A program made the translations under genes and the position numbers. The notes beneath the pieces were generated by a model. It worked only from the letters and a program-made list of their open reading frames with translations, was not told the DNA's origin and did not search any database. From Noviherbaspirillum_A sp047237965 (GTDB lineage: Bacteria > Pseudomonadota > Gammaproteobacteria > Burkholderiales > Burkholderiaceae_D), in the NCBI RefSeq assembly GCF_047237965.1, contig NZ_JBDFLX010000001.1, positions 3,100,001 to 3,164,000 on the forward strand: 64,000 bases of DNA. Reading direction: 5' to 3'. Below, piece by piece: positions 27,225 to 34,870 of this stretch (within the stretch, counting starts at the first letter, position 1; each line of letters opens with the position of its first letter).

Positions 27225-28103
27225 TTAACGACGCAGCCGCGCAATCACGCCATCCAGTGCATCGAGGTTGGCGAAGTCGATGACCAGCTGTCCCTTGTTG
27301 CGTGCGCTGACCTTGATAGCGACTTGGGTAGCAAGCGCGTCCGACAACTCTTCCTCCAGACGCACGATGTCACGCGGCTTTTCGCGTGGCGCCGGTTTTT
27401 GCTGCTGATCCTCGGCCAACGCCAGGGCGACCAGTTTTTCCGCCTCCCGCACCGACAGCCGGCGGGCGATGATCATGTTGGCCAGGTTGATCTGCGTGGC
27501 GGCATCGACCGACAGCAAGGCCCGCGCATGTCCCATGTCGATGTCGCCGGCCATCAGCATGGTCTGCACCGGCTGCGCCAGGTTGAGCAGGCGCAGCAGG
27601 TTCGAGACGGCGCTGCGGGACCGGCCGACCGCGCCGGCCGCCTGTTCATGGGTAAATCCGAAATCGGAAATCAGCCGCTGTATGCCCTGCGCTTCTTCCA
27701 GCGGATTCAAATCCTCGCGCTGGATGTTTTCGATCAGCGCCATGGCCGCCGCGGCATGGTCGTCCACGCTCTTGACCAGCACCGGGACTTCCGCCAGGCC
27801 AGCGAGTTGCGCCGCCCGAAAGCGACGTTCGCCGGCGATGATTTCATAGCGGCCGGCGGCCTCGGGTACCGGCCTGACCAGGATGGCCTGCAGCAGTCCC
27901 TGTGCGCGGATCGAATCGGCCAGTTCTGCCAACGCACCTTCGTCCATGCGAGTCCGCGGCTGGTATTTTCCCGGCTGCAGCTTGTCGATCGCCAGCGACG
28001 ATGGCGTGCTGGCTGCCAGGGTTTCCGTCTCGGCGGCATCGGAGGAGCCGCCAAGCAGCGCGTCTAGGCCGCGTCCCAGGCCCTTGGTTTTTTTAGTCGC
28101 CAT
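27225..28103 (-). CDS. parB: Chromosome-partitioning protein ParB (CTPase, parS-binding)
   Basis: The 292-residue ParB loads on parS and spreads as a CTP-dependent sliding clamp. It opens with the ParA-contact leader KKTKGLGRGLDALLGG. The CTP-binding domain includes LQPGKYQPRTRMD and box II GERRFRAAQL. The helix-turn-helix that reads parS lies around QRLISDFGFTHEQAAGAVGRSRSAVSNLLRLL. It ends with the C-terminal dimerisation tail (DALDGVIARLRR). It lies 40 bp downstream of parA in the same transcript. Confidence 0.97.
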   Translation of the reverse strand: MATKKTKGLGRGLDALLGGSSDAAETETLAASTPSSLAIDKLQPGKYQPRTRMDEGALAELADSIRAQGLLQAILVRPVPEAAGRYEIIAGERRFRAAQLAGLAEVPVLVKSVDDHAAAAMALIENIQREDLNPLEEAQGIQRLISDFGFTHEQAAGAVGRSRSAVSNLLRLLNLAQPVQTMLMAGDIDMGHARALLSVDAATQINLANMIIARRLSVREAEKLVALALAEDQQQKPAPREKPRDIVRLEEELSDALATQVAIKVSARNKGQLVIDFANLDALDGVIARLRR

Positions 28104-28143
28104 GTCAAATCGTCATTTCATTGATGAGTGCATACGTATCGGC

Positions 28144-28914
28144 TTACCAGCCCTTGATCCGCTCGACCATTTCGGCGCCGAACGCGACGTAAGCCTGGGC
28201 GCCCTTGGAAGAGGGATCGAAACTCACGCCGGGCATGCCGTAGGAAGGCGCTTCGGCCAGGCGCACGTTACGCGGAATGATGGTCTTGAACACCTTGTCG
28301 CCAAAGTGCTGTTCAAGCTGGGCGGATACCTGTTGCGAAAGCGTCATTCGTGGATCGAACATCACCCGGAGCAGGCCGATGATGCGCAGATCCGGATTGA
28401 GCTTGGCATGGACTTTCTTGATGGTATTGACCAGATCCGACAAGCCTTCCAGCGCATAGTATTCGCACTGCATCGGAATGATGACGCCATGGGCGGCGCA
28501 CAGGCCGTTCAGGGTCAGCATCGATAGTGCCGGCGGGCAATCAATCAGCATGAAGTCATAGTCGGCATCGACAGCGGCCAGCGCCAGCTTCAGCCGCTTT
28601 TCCCGGTTGTCCAGCTCGACCATTTCCACTTCGGCGCCGGCCAGTTCGCGGTTGGCGGGCAGCACGTCGAAGCGGCCGGTTTCCGACTGCTTGCGGCAGG
28701 CGGCAACCTCCGCCAGGCCGACAAGCACTTCATAGATGGAACCATCCAGCTCAGCCTTGTTGATGCCGGCGCCCATGGTCGCATTGCCCTGCGGGTCGAG
28801 ATCGACCAGCAGCACGCGTTGACCGAGCTTGGCCAGTCCGGCTGCCAGATTCACCGCGGTGGTGGTCTTCCCCACTCCGCCCTTTTGATTTGCGACACAA
28901 AATATTCTGGCCAT
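28144..28914 (-). CDS. parA: Chromosome-partitioning ATPase ParA
   Basis: The 256-residue ParA ATPase positions origin regions by forming gradients on the nucleoid. The deviant Walker A KGGVGKTT is at residues 11-18, the A' motif is LLVDLDPQGNAT, and Walker B is MLIDCPPAL. The start ATG at 28912-28914 (MARIFCVANQ) is chosen because it places the Walker loop at the usual distance; an in-frame upstream start would read through the lysE stop region. No N-terminal DNA-binding extension is present, so this is the chromosomal type rather than the plasmid P1 type. Confidence 0.97.
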   Translation of the reverse strand: MARIFCVANQKGGVGKTTTAVNLAAGLAKLGQRVLLVDLDPQGNATMGAGINKAELDGSIYEVLVGLAEVAACRKQSETGRFDVLPANRELAGAEVEMVELDNREKRLKLALAAVDADYDFMLIDCPPALSMLTLNGLCAAHGVIIPMQCEYYALEGLSDLVNTIKKVHAKLNPDLRIIGLLRVMFDPRMTLSQQVSAQLEQHFGDKVFKTIIPRNVRLAEAPSYGMPGVSFDPSSKGAQAYVAFGAEMVERIKGW

Positions 28915-28921
28915 GGATTTG

Positions 28922-29551
28922 TCAGTTGGTTGTGAGTTTGATGCCGAAGCCAATCAGGAACAGGCCAGCCGCCCGATTGGCCAGGCGGGCAATTCCGCGA
29001 TGCTGTCTAAGGCGCGACGCTGCGGCATTGCCGACAAGGACCAGCAGGCTGCAATAGAACAGCGTGCAGCTTGCAATGATGGCAGCCATGACGGCAAAGG
29101 TCAGGCCGCCGCGGTGTGTGGCCGGATCGATGAACAGCGGAAAAAACGCCATATAGAACACAATGGCCTTGGGGTTGATGCTGGTGACCAGGAAGCCACG
29201 CCGGAAGTCGGCGGCGCTCGAAAACGGCACCACGCCGCTCGCCGCTTCGCTGGCAAACAGTAGCCGGACGCCCAGCCAGGCCAGGTAAGCCGCACCCAGA
29301 TATTGCAGTGCCTGGAATGCCAGCGGGTTGGCTTTGAGCAGCGCCGCCACGCCGAGGGCAGCCAGCAGCATCAGCATGGCGTCGGCCAGCATCAGGCCGG
29401 CGACCGAGGCGAAGCCACCGCGCACGCCGTTGCGCGCAGTGCATGTGAGCACGCAGAAGGTTCCCGGACCGGGCAGCATCAGAAACACCATGGCGGCAAG
29501 GATGAGTTGCCACACATCGGAGATGCCCATGAACGGTAACGGCGCAAGCAT
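28922..29551 (-). CDS. LysE-family exporter
   Basis: A 209-residue inner-membrane protein of the LysE/RhtB translocator family, which exports amino acids or related small molecules. The N-terminal signature LPGPGTFCVLTCTARNGVRGGFASVAG, six hydrophobic segments, and SINPKAIVFYMAFFPLFI are diagnostic. The start at 29549-29551 lies 7 bp after the rsmG stop. It sits between rsmG and parA in the same direction, apparently as part of the mnmG-rsmG-par transcript. Substrate is unknown. Confidence 0.88.
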   Translation of the reverse strand: MLAPLPFMGISDVWQLILAAMVFLMLPGPGTFCVLTCTARNGVRGGFASVAGLMLADAMLMLLAALGVAALLKANPLAFQALQYLGAAYLAWLGVRLLFASEAASGVVPFSSAADFRRGFLVTSINPKAIVFYMAFFPLFIDPATHRGGLTFAVMAAIIASCTLFYCSLLVLVGNAAASRLRQHRGIARLANRAAGLFLIGFGIKLTTN

Positions 29552-29558
29552 GCTGGCC

Positions 29559-30227
29559 TTACTCCCCTGCCCTGGCGATGAAGACCAGGTGCCGTTCGGC
29601 GTCCAGGTCCGGCACATGCAGCGGCTGCTTTTTCTCGACCCGCCATGCAGTCGGCAGCCGGTCGGTTTCTTCGCTGGCGGCCACGCCCTTCATCGCGATG
29701 AAGCGGCCGCCGGGCGCCAGCAGATGGCCGGCCCAGTTGACGAAATCGGACAGGTCGGCAAAAGCGCGTGAGGTGATCACGTCATAAGGCTGGGCCACCT
29801 GCAACGCCTCTACCCTGCCCGTGTGCACGGTCACGTTGCCCAGGCCAAGTTCGGCCTTCACCTGGGTGAGGAATGCGGTCTTCTTGTGTACCGTGTCTAT
29901 CATGTCGACCCGCATGGCAGGCGCAGCTTCCTGCGCCCAGATCGCCAGCACCATGCCCGGCAGCCCGCCGCCTGAACCGACGTCGAGCACCCGGGTCGCG
30001 CCAGTGAATGCCGGCATCGCGGCAAGGGAATCGAGCAGATGCTGCACCACCATCTGCGCCGGATCGCGTACCGCGGTCAGGTTGTAGACTGCGTTCCATT
30101 TCGCCAGCAAGGCAAGATAGTCGAGCAGCTTTTCCACCTGTGCCTGGGCCAGGGTCAGCGACAGCGCCGCGATGCCTTTTTCCAGCTGGGCGGACAGTGC
30201 GGGACGGTCGAATGCCGGCACCCTCAT
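29559..30227 (-). CDS. rsmG: 16S rRNA m7G527 methyltransferase RsmG
   Basis: The 222-residue enzyme methylates N7 of G527 in 16S rRNA. The SAM-binding motif is VLDVGSGGGLPGMVLA, followed by the acidic loop DMIDTVHKKTAFL and the conserved SRAFADLSDFV. The start overlaps the mnmG stop as ATGA, so the two are translationally coupled. Formerly gidB. Confidence 0.97.
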   Translation of the reverse strand: MRVPAFDRPALSAQLEKGIAALSLTLAQAQVEKLLDYLALLAKWNAVYNLTAVRDPAQMVVQHLLDSLAAMPAFTGATRVLDVGSGGGLPGMVLAIWAQEAAPAMRVDMIDTVHKKTAFLTQVKAELGLGNVTVHTGRVEALQVAQPYDVITSRAFADLSDFVNWAGHLLAPGGRFIAMKGVAASEETDRLPTAWRVEKKQPLHVPDLDAERHLVFIARAGE

Positions 30228-32158
30228 GACGCGCTGGTTCCGGCCGCCGCCGCCGAAAACTCCCGGAATCCGCCTTTCTTGAGATGCACCAGAAGCAGCG
30301 AAATTGCCGCGGGCGTCACGCCTGCGATGCGGGATGCCTGGCCCAGTGTCTCCGGTCTGTGCTTGTTCAGCTTCTGCCGCACTTCCATCGACAGCGCCTT
30401 GACCTGCATGTAGTCCAGTTCCGCCGGCAGCTTCAGGTTTTCGAAGTGTTCGTGGCGCTCCACTTCCTTGGCCTGGCGATCAATATAGCCAGCGTATTTC
30501 AACTGGATTTCGATCTGCTCGCGCACGGCGTCAGCCAGGGGCTGTTCCGTAGAGAACTTCCTTCCGTCAACTGACTGCATAGACATCAATGACGCGTAGT
30601 TCACATTAGGCCGGCGCAACAGGTCGGCAAGGTTGTACTCGCGCTCCATGGCCTTGCCAAGAACCCGCTCGGCTTCCAGGGCAGCAACCAGCTTGGGGCT
30701 GACCCAGGTCGATTTCAGGCGCTCGATTTCACGTGAAACAGCTTCGCGCTTTTCTTCGAATGCCTGCCATTGCGCATCGCCGACGCAGCCCAGCTTGCGG
30801 CCGATTTCGGTCAGGCGCATGTCGGCATTGTCCTCGCGCAGGCTGAGACGGAACTCGGCGCGGCTGGTGAACATGCGATACGGCTCCATCACGCCCTGGG
30901 TAATCAGGTCGTCAACCAGCACGCCGAGATAGGCTTCATCGCGTCTTGGCGTCCATGCTTCCCTGCCCTGGGTCTGCAGCGCGGCGTTGAGGCCGGCCAG
31001 CATGCCCTGCGCGGCAGCCTCTTCGTATCCGGTTGTGCCGTTGATCTGGCCGGCGAAGAACAGGCCCTGGATCACGCGGGTTTCGAGCGACGCTTTCAAG
31101 CCCCTGGGGTCGAAGTAGTCGTATTCGATCGCGTAACCCGGCCGCAGGATGTGCGCATTTTCCAGGCCGATCATGGACCGCACCAGTTCAAGCTGCACGT
31201 CGAACGGCAGGCTGGTCGAGATGCCGTTGGGGTAAAACTCGTTGGTCGTCAGGCCTTCCGGTTCCAGGAAAATCTGGTGCGATTCCTTGTCTGCGAAGCG
31301 ATGGATCTTGTCTTCGATCGACGGGCAATAACGCGGACCAACACCTTCGATGACGCCGGTGTACATCGGGCTGCGGTCGAGGCCGCCGCGAATGACGTCA
31401 TGGGTGCGGGCATTGGTATGAGTCACCCAGCACGGCACTTGGCGCGGATGCATGGCGGCGTTTCCCATGACCGAGAATACCGGCACGGGATCGACTTCGC
31501 CCGGCTGTTCCGTCAGACGGGCGAAGTCGATGCTGCGGCCATCGATGCGCGGCGGCGTGCCGGTTTTCAGCCGGCCCTGCGGCAACTTCAATTCCTTCAA
31601 CCTGGCCGAGAGCGACACGGCAGGCGGATCGCCGGCACGGCCAGCGGAATAGTTATTCAGGCCGACGTGGATTTTCCCGTCGAGGAACGTACCGGCTGTG
31701 AGCACCACTGCCCGGCTGCGGAAGCGGATGCCAACCTGGGTCACGGCGCCGACGACGCGGTCGCCTTCCACCATCAGGTCATCCACAGCCTGCTGAAAGA
31801 GCCAGAGGTTGGGCTGGTTTTCCAGGCGTGAGCGGATGGCCTGCTTGTACAGGATGCGGTCGGCCTGCGCGCGGGTGGCACGAACGGCCGGGCCTTTCGA
31901 GGAATTCAGGATGCGAAACTGGATGCCGGCTTCGTCGGTCGCAATTGCCATTGCACCACCCATGGCGTCGACTTCCTTCACCAGGTGGCCCTTGCCGATA
32001 CCACCGATCGACGGGTTGCAGGACATCTGGCCCAGGGTTTCAATATTGTGCGTCAGCAGCAAGGTTTTCTGGCCCATGCGTGCCGCGGCCAGTGCGGCTT
32101 CGGTTCCAGCATGACCGCCGCCGACAACGATGACATCAAATTCAGTAGGAAATAGCAT
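30224..32158 (-). CDS. mnmG: tRNA U34 carboxymethylaminomethyl synthesis protein MnmG
   Basis: The 644-residue FAD enzyme works with MnmE to add cmnm5 to U34 of certain tRNAs. The FAD loop is VVGGGHAGTEAALAAARMG, then CNPSIGGIGKGHLVKEVDAMGG, a second glycine-rich region, and the C-terminal helical domain ending with MQVKALSMEVRQKLNKHRPETLGQASRIAGVTPAAISLLLVHLKK, which binds MnmE and tRNA. Start and length are standard. A parS-like sequence lies inside the gene at 30725-30740. Formerly gidA. Confidence 0.98.
   Translation of the reverse strand: MLFPTEFDVIVVGGGHAGTEAALAAARMGQKTLLLTHNIETLGQMSCNPSIGGIGKGHLVKEVDAMGGAMAIATDEAGIQFRILNSSKGPAVRATRAQADRILYKQAIRSRLENQPNLWLFQQAVDDLMVEGDRVVGAVTQVGIRFRSRAVVLTAGTFLDGKIHVGLNNYSAGRAGDPPAVSLSARLKELKLPQGRLKTGTPPRIDGRSIDFARLTEQPGEVDPVPVFSVMGNAAMHPRQVPCWVTHTNARTHDVIRGGLDRSPMYTGVIEGVGPRYCPSIEDKIHRFADKESHQIFLEPEGLTTNEFYPNGISTSLPFDVQLELVRSMIGLENAHILRPGYAIEYDYFDPRGLKASLETRVIQGLFFAGQINGTTGYEEAAAQGMLAGLNAALQTQGREAWTPRRDEAYLGVLVDDLITQGVMEPYRMFTSRAEFRLSLREDNADMRLTEIGRKLGCVGDAQWQAFEEKREAVSREIERLKSTWVSPKLVAALEAERVLGKAMEREYNLADLLRRPNVNYASLMSMQSVDGRKFSTEQPLADAVREQIEIQLKYAGYIDRQAKEVERHEHFENLKLPAELDYMQVKALSMEVRQKLNKHRPETLGQASRIAGVTPAAISLLLVHLKKGGFREFSAAAAGTSAS
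30725..30740. promoter_or_regulatory. parS-like site inside mnmG
   Basis: The 16-mer GATTTCACGTGAAACA matches the parS consensus TGTTTCACGTGAAACA at 14 of 16 positions, with the core TTTCACGTGAAA intact. It lies in the mnmG coding sequence. Confidence 0.75.
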
Positions 32159-32192
32159 TGTGCGCCTCGGGGAGACGATGAACAGAGGCGAG

Positions 32193-32198
32193 ATTATA
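32193..32198 (-). promoter_or_regulatory. Probable -10 box for the mnmG operon
   Basis: A perfect TATAAT on the minus strand lies 34 bp before the mnmG ATG. No good -35 is seen 16-18 bp upstream (AGCGAC-like). The parS pair is about 50-100 bp further upstream, so ParB binding could affect this promoter. Confidence 0.45.
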
Positions 32199-32245
32199 GA
32201 GTCTTTTCTTTGGGCGTCGCTTCGATGGCACAGATGTTTGGCCTT

Positions 32246-32261
32246 TGTTTCACGTGAAACA
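32246..32261. promoter_or_regulatory. parS site, perfect match
   Basis: TGTTTCACGTGAAACA matches the consensus at all 16 positions and is a perfect palindrome. It lies between mnmG and the TauE gene. Confidence 0.93.
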
Positions 32262-32281
32262 GACAGATGCGGGCTGCCTTT

Positions 32282-32297
32282 TGTTTCACGTGAAACC
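32282..32297. promoter_or_regulatory. parS site, 15 of 16 match
   Basis: TGTTTCACGTGAAACC differs from the consensus only in the last base. It starts 36 bp after the perfect site and ends two bases before the TauE stop codon. Confidence 0.9.
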
Positions 32298-32299
32298 TT

Positions 32300-33064
32300 T
32301 CAACGGATCAGGAAGGCGTCATATCCTGTCTTCAGAATCAGCGCGCTGACGACAAACAGAAAGATTTTTCTGACGAATCCGCTCCCGTGCCGCAATGCCA
32401 GCCTGCTCCCGATCAGCGAGCCTGCAACATTCAGTACCGCCATCATGATCCCGACCTTCCACAGCAAGTGACCGCTGTAGCCGAACCAGAGCAGCGCAGC
32501 AAGGTTACACGCCACGTTGACAATCTTGGACACCGCGGCCGCGCTCAGGAAGTTGTATCCAAAGACACGCACAAAAAGGAAGACAAGGAAACTGCCCGTG
32601 CCAGGACCGAAGAAGCCGTCGTAAAACCCGATGCTTCCTCCAATAAGCACAGCCAGCGATTTTTCCTGCCAGCCTGTATGGATAGGAGCGTGGTGCGTGC
32701 CCAGGTCTTTTTTCTTCAGCGTGTAGATTGCCACCGCCACCAGAATAAAGGGCAGCAACTTCCGGATGAAGTCGGGCGGAATTTTCGTGACCGTATAAGC
32801 GCCCAGAAAGGACAGCACAAAAGCTGCAGCCGCCGCAGGTGCAGCGGTCGACCACCGGATCGTGATGCGGCGAGCGAAGTTGATCGCCGCAGCGCCCGTA
32901 CCCCAGATGCCGGCCAGCTTGCTCGTCCCCAGCAGCGTTGCTGGCACCACCGATGGCAGTGTAGAAAACAGGGCAGGTATCTGTATCAGCCCTCCCCCGC
33001 CAACCACCGCATCGATCAATCCGGCAAGAAAGGCAGCCGCCGCCAGCACCAGGTAATCCGTCAT
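32300..33064 (-). CDS. TauE/SafE-family membrane permease
   Basis: A 254-residue polytopic inner-membrane protein of the TauE/SafE (DUF81) family, which is linked to export of sulfite, sulfoacetate or other organic anions. The two family repeats are visible: AAFLAGLIDAVVGGGGLIQIPAL near the N-terminus and GGSIGFYDGFFGPGTGSFL in the second half. About eight hydrophobic segments are present. It reads towards the parS pair. The substrate cannot be assigned. Confidence 0.9.
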   Translation of the reverse strand: MTDYLVLAAAAFLAGLIDAVVGGGGLIQIPALFSTLPSVVPATLLGTSKLAGIWGTGAAAINFARRITIRWSTAAPAAAAAFVLSFLGAYTVTKIPPDFIRKLLPFILVAVAIYTLKKKDLGTHHAPIHTGWQEKSLAVLIGGSIGFYDGFFGPGTGSFLVFLFVRVFGYNFLSAAAVSKIVNVACNLAALLWFGYSGHLLWKVGIMMAVLNVAGSLIGSRLALRHGSGFVRKIFLFVVSALILKTGYDAFLIR

Positions 33065-33176
33065 GTCTTGTTGCTCTTCTTGTTGAAACGCCCGGCTTGC
33101 CGGGTAAAAAGACAGGCACCTTAGCAGTTCGCCCGGTGCATGTCATCTTGCTACAATCGCCGGACAAGGAGACGAC

Positions 33177-34343
33177 ATGAACACTTACAACACATTTACC
33201 TTCAGCACGGTGCCCAACATTGTCTGCGAGACAGGCGCTGCGCAGAAGCTTGGGACACTGCTCAGACAACAATTCCCGGATGTCAAAAAAGCGCTACTCG
33301 TGACAGACCGGGGCTTTCTCGGGACAGGCCTGATCGACGCGCCTAGAGCCAGCCTGACGGCGGCCGGCATACAGGTGCAGACGTATTCCGATGTCCTTGC
33401 CGATCCGCCGGAACACATCGTGCTGCAGGCCGCAGACAGCGCCAGACAGTACGGCGCAGACATTGTCATCGGCTTTGGCGGCGGCAGTTCGATGGATGTC
33501 GCCAAACTGATTTCCATCCTGGCTGGCGGCGACCAGCCGCTGTCCAGCATGTATGGCATAGGCAATGTCCAGGGACAGCGGCTGCCCCTGGTGCAGATCC
33601 CCACCACTGCCGGCACCGGTTCCGAGGTGACGCCGATTTCCATCGTAACGACAGGCGAAACAACCAAGATGGGCGTGGTGTCGCCCAAGCTGTATGCCGA
33701 CCTGGCGATACTGGACGCTTCATTGACAGTCGGCCTGCCGCCCAAGGTCACCGCCGCCACCGGCATCGACGCGATGGTGCATGCGATCGAAGCCTATACC
33801 ACCCGGCACAAGAAAAATGCGCTGTCCGACATGCTTGCACGGGAGGCACTGAGGTTGCTTTCCAGAAATCTCGTTGTCGCCTGTGAGGATGGCAGCAACC
33901 TGGAGGCGCGGCAGGCCATGCTGCTCGGCGCCATGCTGGCCGGCCAGGCATTCTCCAACGCGCCCGTGGCCGCGGTGCATGCGCTTGCCTATCCAATCGG
34001 CGGCATATTCCATGTACCGCATGGCTTGTCCAATGCGCTCGTGTTGCCCCATGTGCTGCGCTTCAATGCCGGCCATGCCGCAGCCAGCTATGCCGAACTG
34101 GCCGATATCGTCGCGCCCGGCGCCCAGGGCAGCGACGAGGCGCGCAGCCAGTCGCTGATCAATGCGGTGGAAGAGCTCGCCAAGCGGGTCGGCATTGAAA
34201 CCACGCTGCGAGAAGTCGGCATTACCGAAGCCGACCTCGACCGCCTGGCCGACGACGCAATGCTGCAGACCCGGCTGCTCGTCAACAATCCGCGCGAACT
34301 GCAACGCGCCGACGCGCGGGCGATCTACGCTGCAGCCCTCTAG
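33177..34343 (+). CDS. Iron-type alcohol dehydrogenase family protein
   Basis: A 388-residue group III (iron-containing) alcohol dehydrogenase. The NAD-binding GFGGGSSMDVAK lies near residue 100, followed by QIPTTAGTGSEVTPISI. The metal site is formed by residues in GIDAMVHAIEAY and by the histidines of AVHALAYPIGGIFHVPHGLSNALVLPHVLRFN. The ribosome-binding site CAAGGAGACGACATG is strong. The family includes butanol, 1,3-propanediol, methanol and hydroxybutyrate dehydrogenases; no neighbour narrows the substrate. It is divergent from the TauE gene. Confidence 0.92.
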   Translation: MNTYNTFTFSTVPNIVCETGAAQKLGTLLRQQFPDVKKALLVTDRGFLGTGLIDAPRASLTAAGIQVQTYSDVLADPPEHIVLQAADSARQYGADIVIGFGGGSSMDVAKLISILAGGDQPLSSMYGIGNVQGQRLPLVQIPTTAGTGSEVTPISIVTTGETTKMGVVSPKLYADLAILDASLTVGLPPKVTAATGIDAMVHAIEAYTTRHKKNALSDMLAREALRLLSRNLVVACEDGSNLEARQAMLLGAMLAGQAFSNAPVAAVHALAYPIGGIFHVPHGLSNALVLPHVLRFNAGHAAASYAELADIVAPGAQGSDEARSQSLINAVEELAKRVGIETTLREVGITEADLDRLADDAMLQTRLLVNNPRELQRADARAIYAAAL

Positions 34344-34870
34344 ACTACAGCCCGCGAGACAGGGCGGACAACGCAGCCCTGTCTCTCCCACCCCTCCCCT
34401 TTCACCACCGAAGAGACAGACGGCACCAGCACTGGATTGCCGTAGCGGATGACGCCACCAGTATCCGCACTTACCTCCTGAACGACGAATCCGGACCGAG
34501 CGAGCGTCCGGACATGACGCATACCTGGAGTCTGCATAAGCATCGGCCAGTGGCGCAATAACGCTTCGCCTGAAAGAACCAACCCCAGATGCTGCGCGCG
34601 GGACGCGGGACGGCAAGGGAACCGGCTTGCCTTGCTCTGCCCCGCGCTGCAAGGAACCTGTGATCCCGATTCGTCCCACACGCTCTTCCATGCACCCTGA
34701 AACGCGGCCCAGCATTCGCCACGACTGCCCGGAGCCATGGACGGGCACTGCGGCAGCGCTTGCCGTCGCAGCCATTCGAACGCCGCAGGCACGTCATGGC
34801 AGCTTTTTGGACCGCCCCCATGGTCCACGACAGTCCCGCAGGCTGCGCTTCATTTTTATAGGTCTCCTAC
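34344..34870. other. 527-bp spacer before the Sel1-repeat gene
   Basis: Frames on both strands are open for 100 or more codons because the sequence is GC-rich, but none has a ribosome-binding site or recognisable protein. A terminator-like hairpin follows the alcohol dehydrogenase. No TTCG-N16-TTCG (PIP/hrpII box) was found upstream of the Sel1-repeat gene. Confidence 0.5.
34356..34385 (+). terminator. Terminator-like hairpin after the alcohol dehydrogenase
   Basis: A perfect 10-bp inverted repeat (GAGACAGGGC and GCCCTGTCTC) with a 10-nt loop lies 12 bp after the stop codon. It is followed by a C-rich tract rather than a T run, so efficiency is uncertain. Confidence 0.6.
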
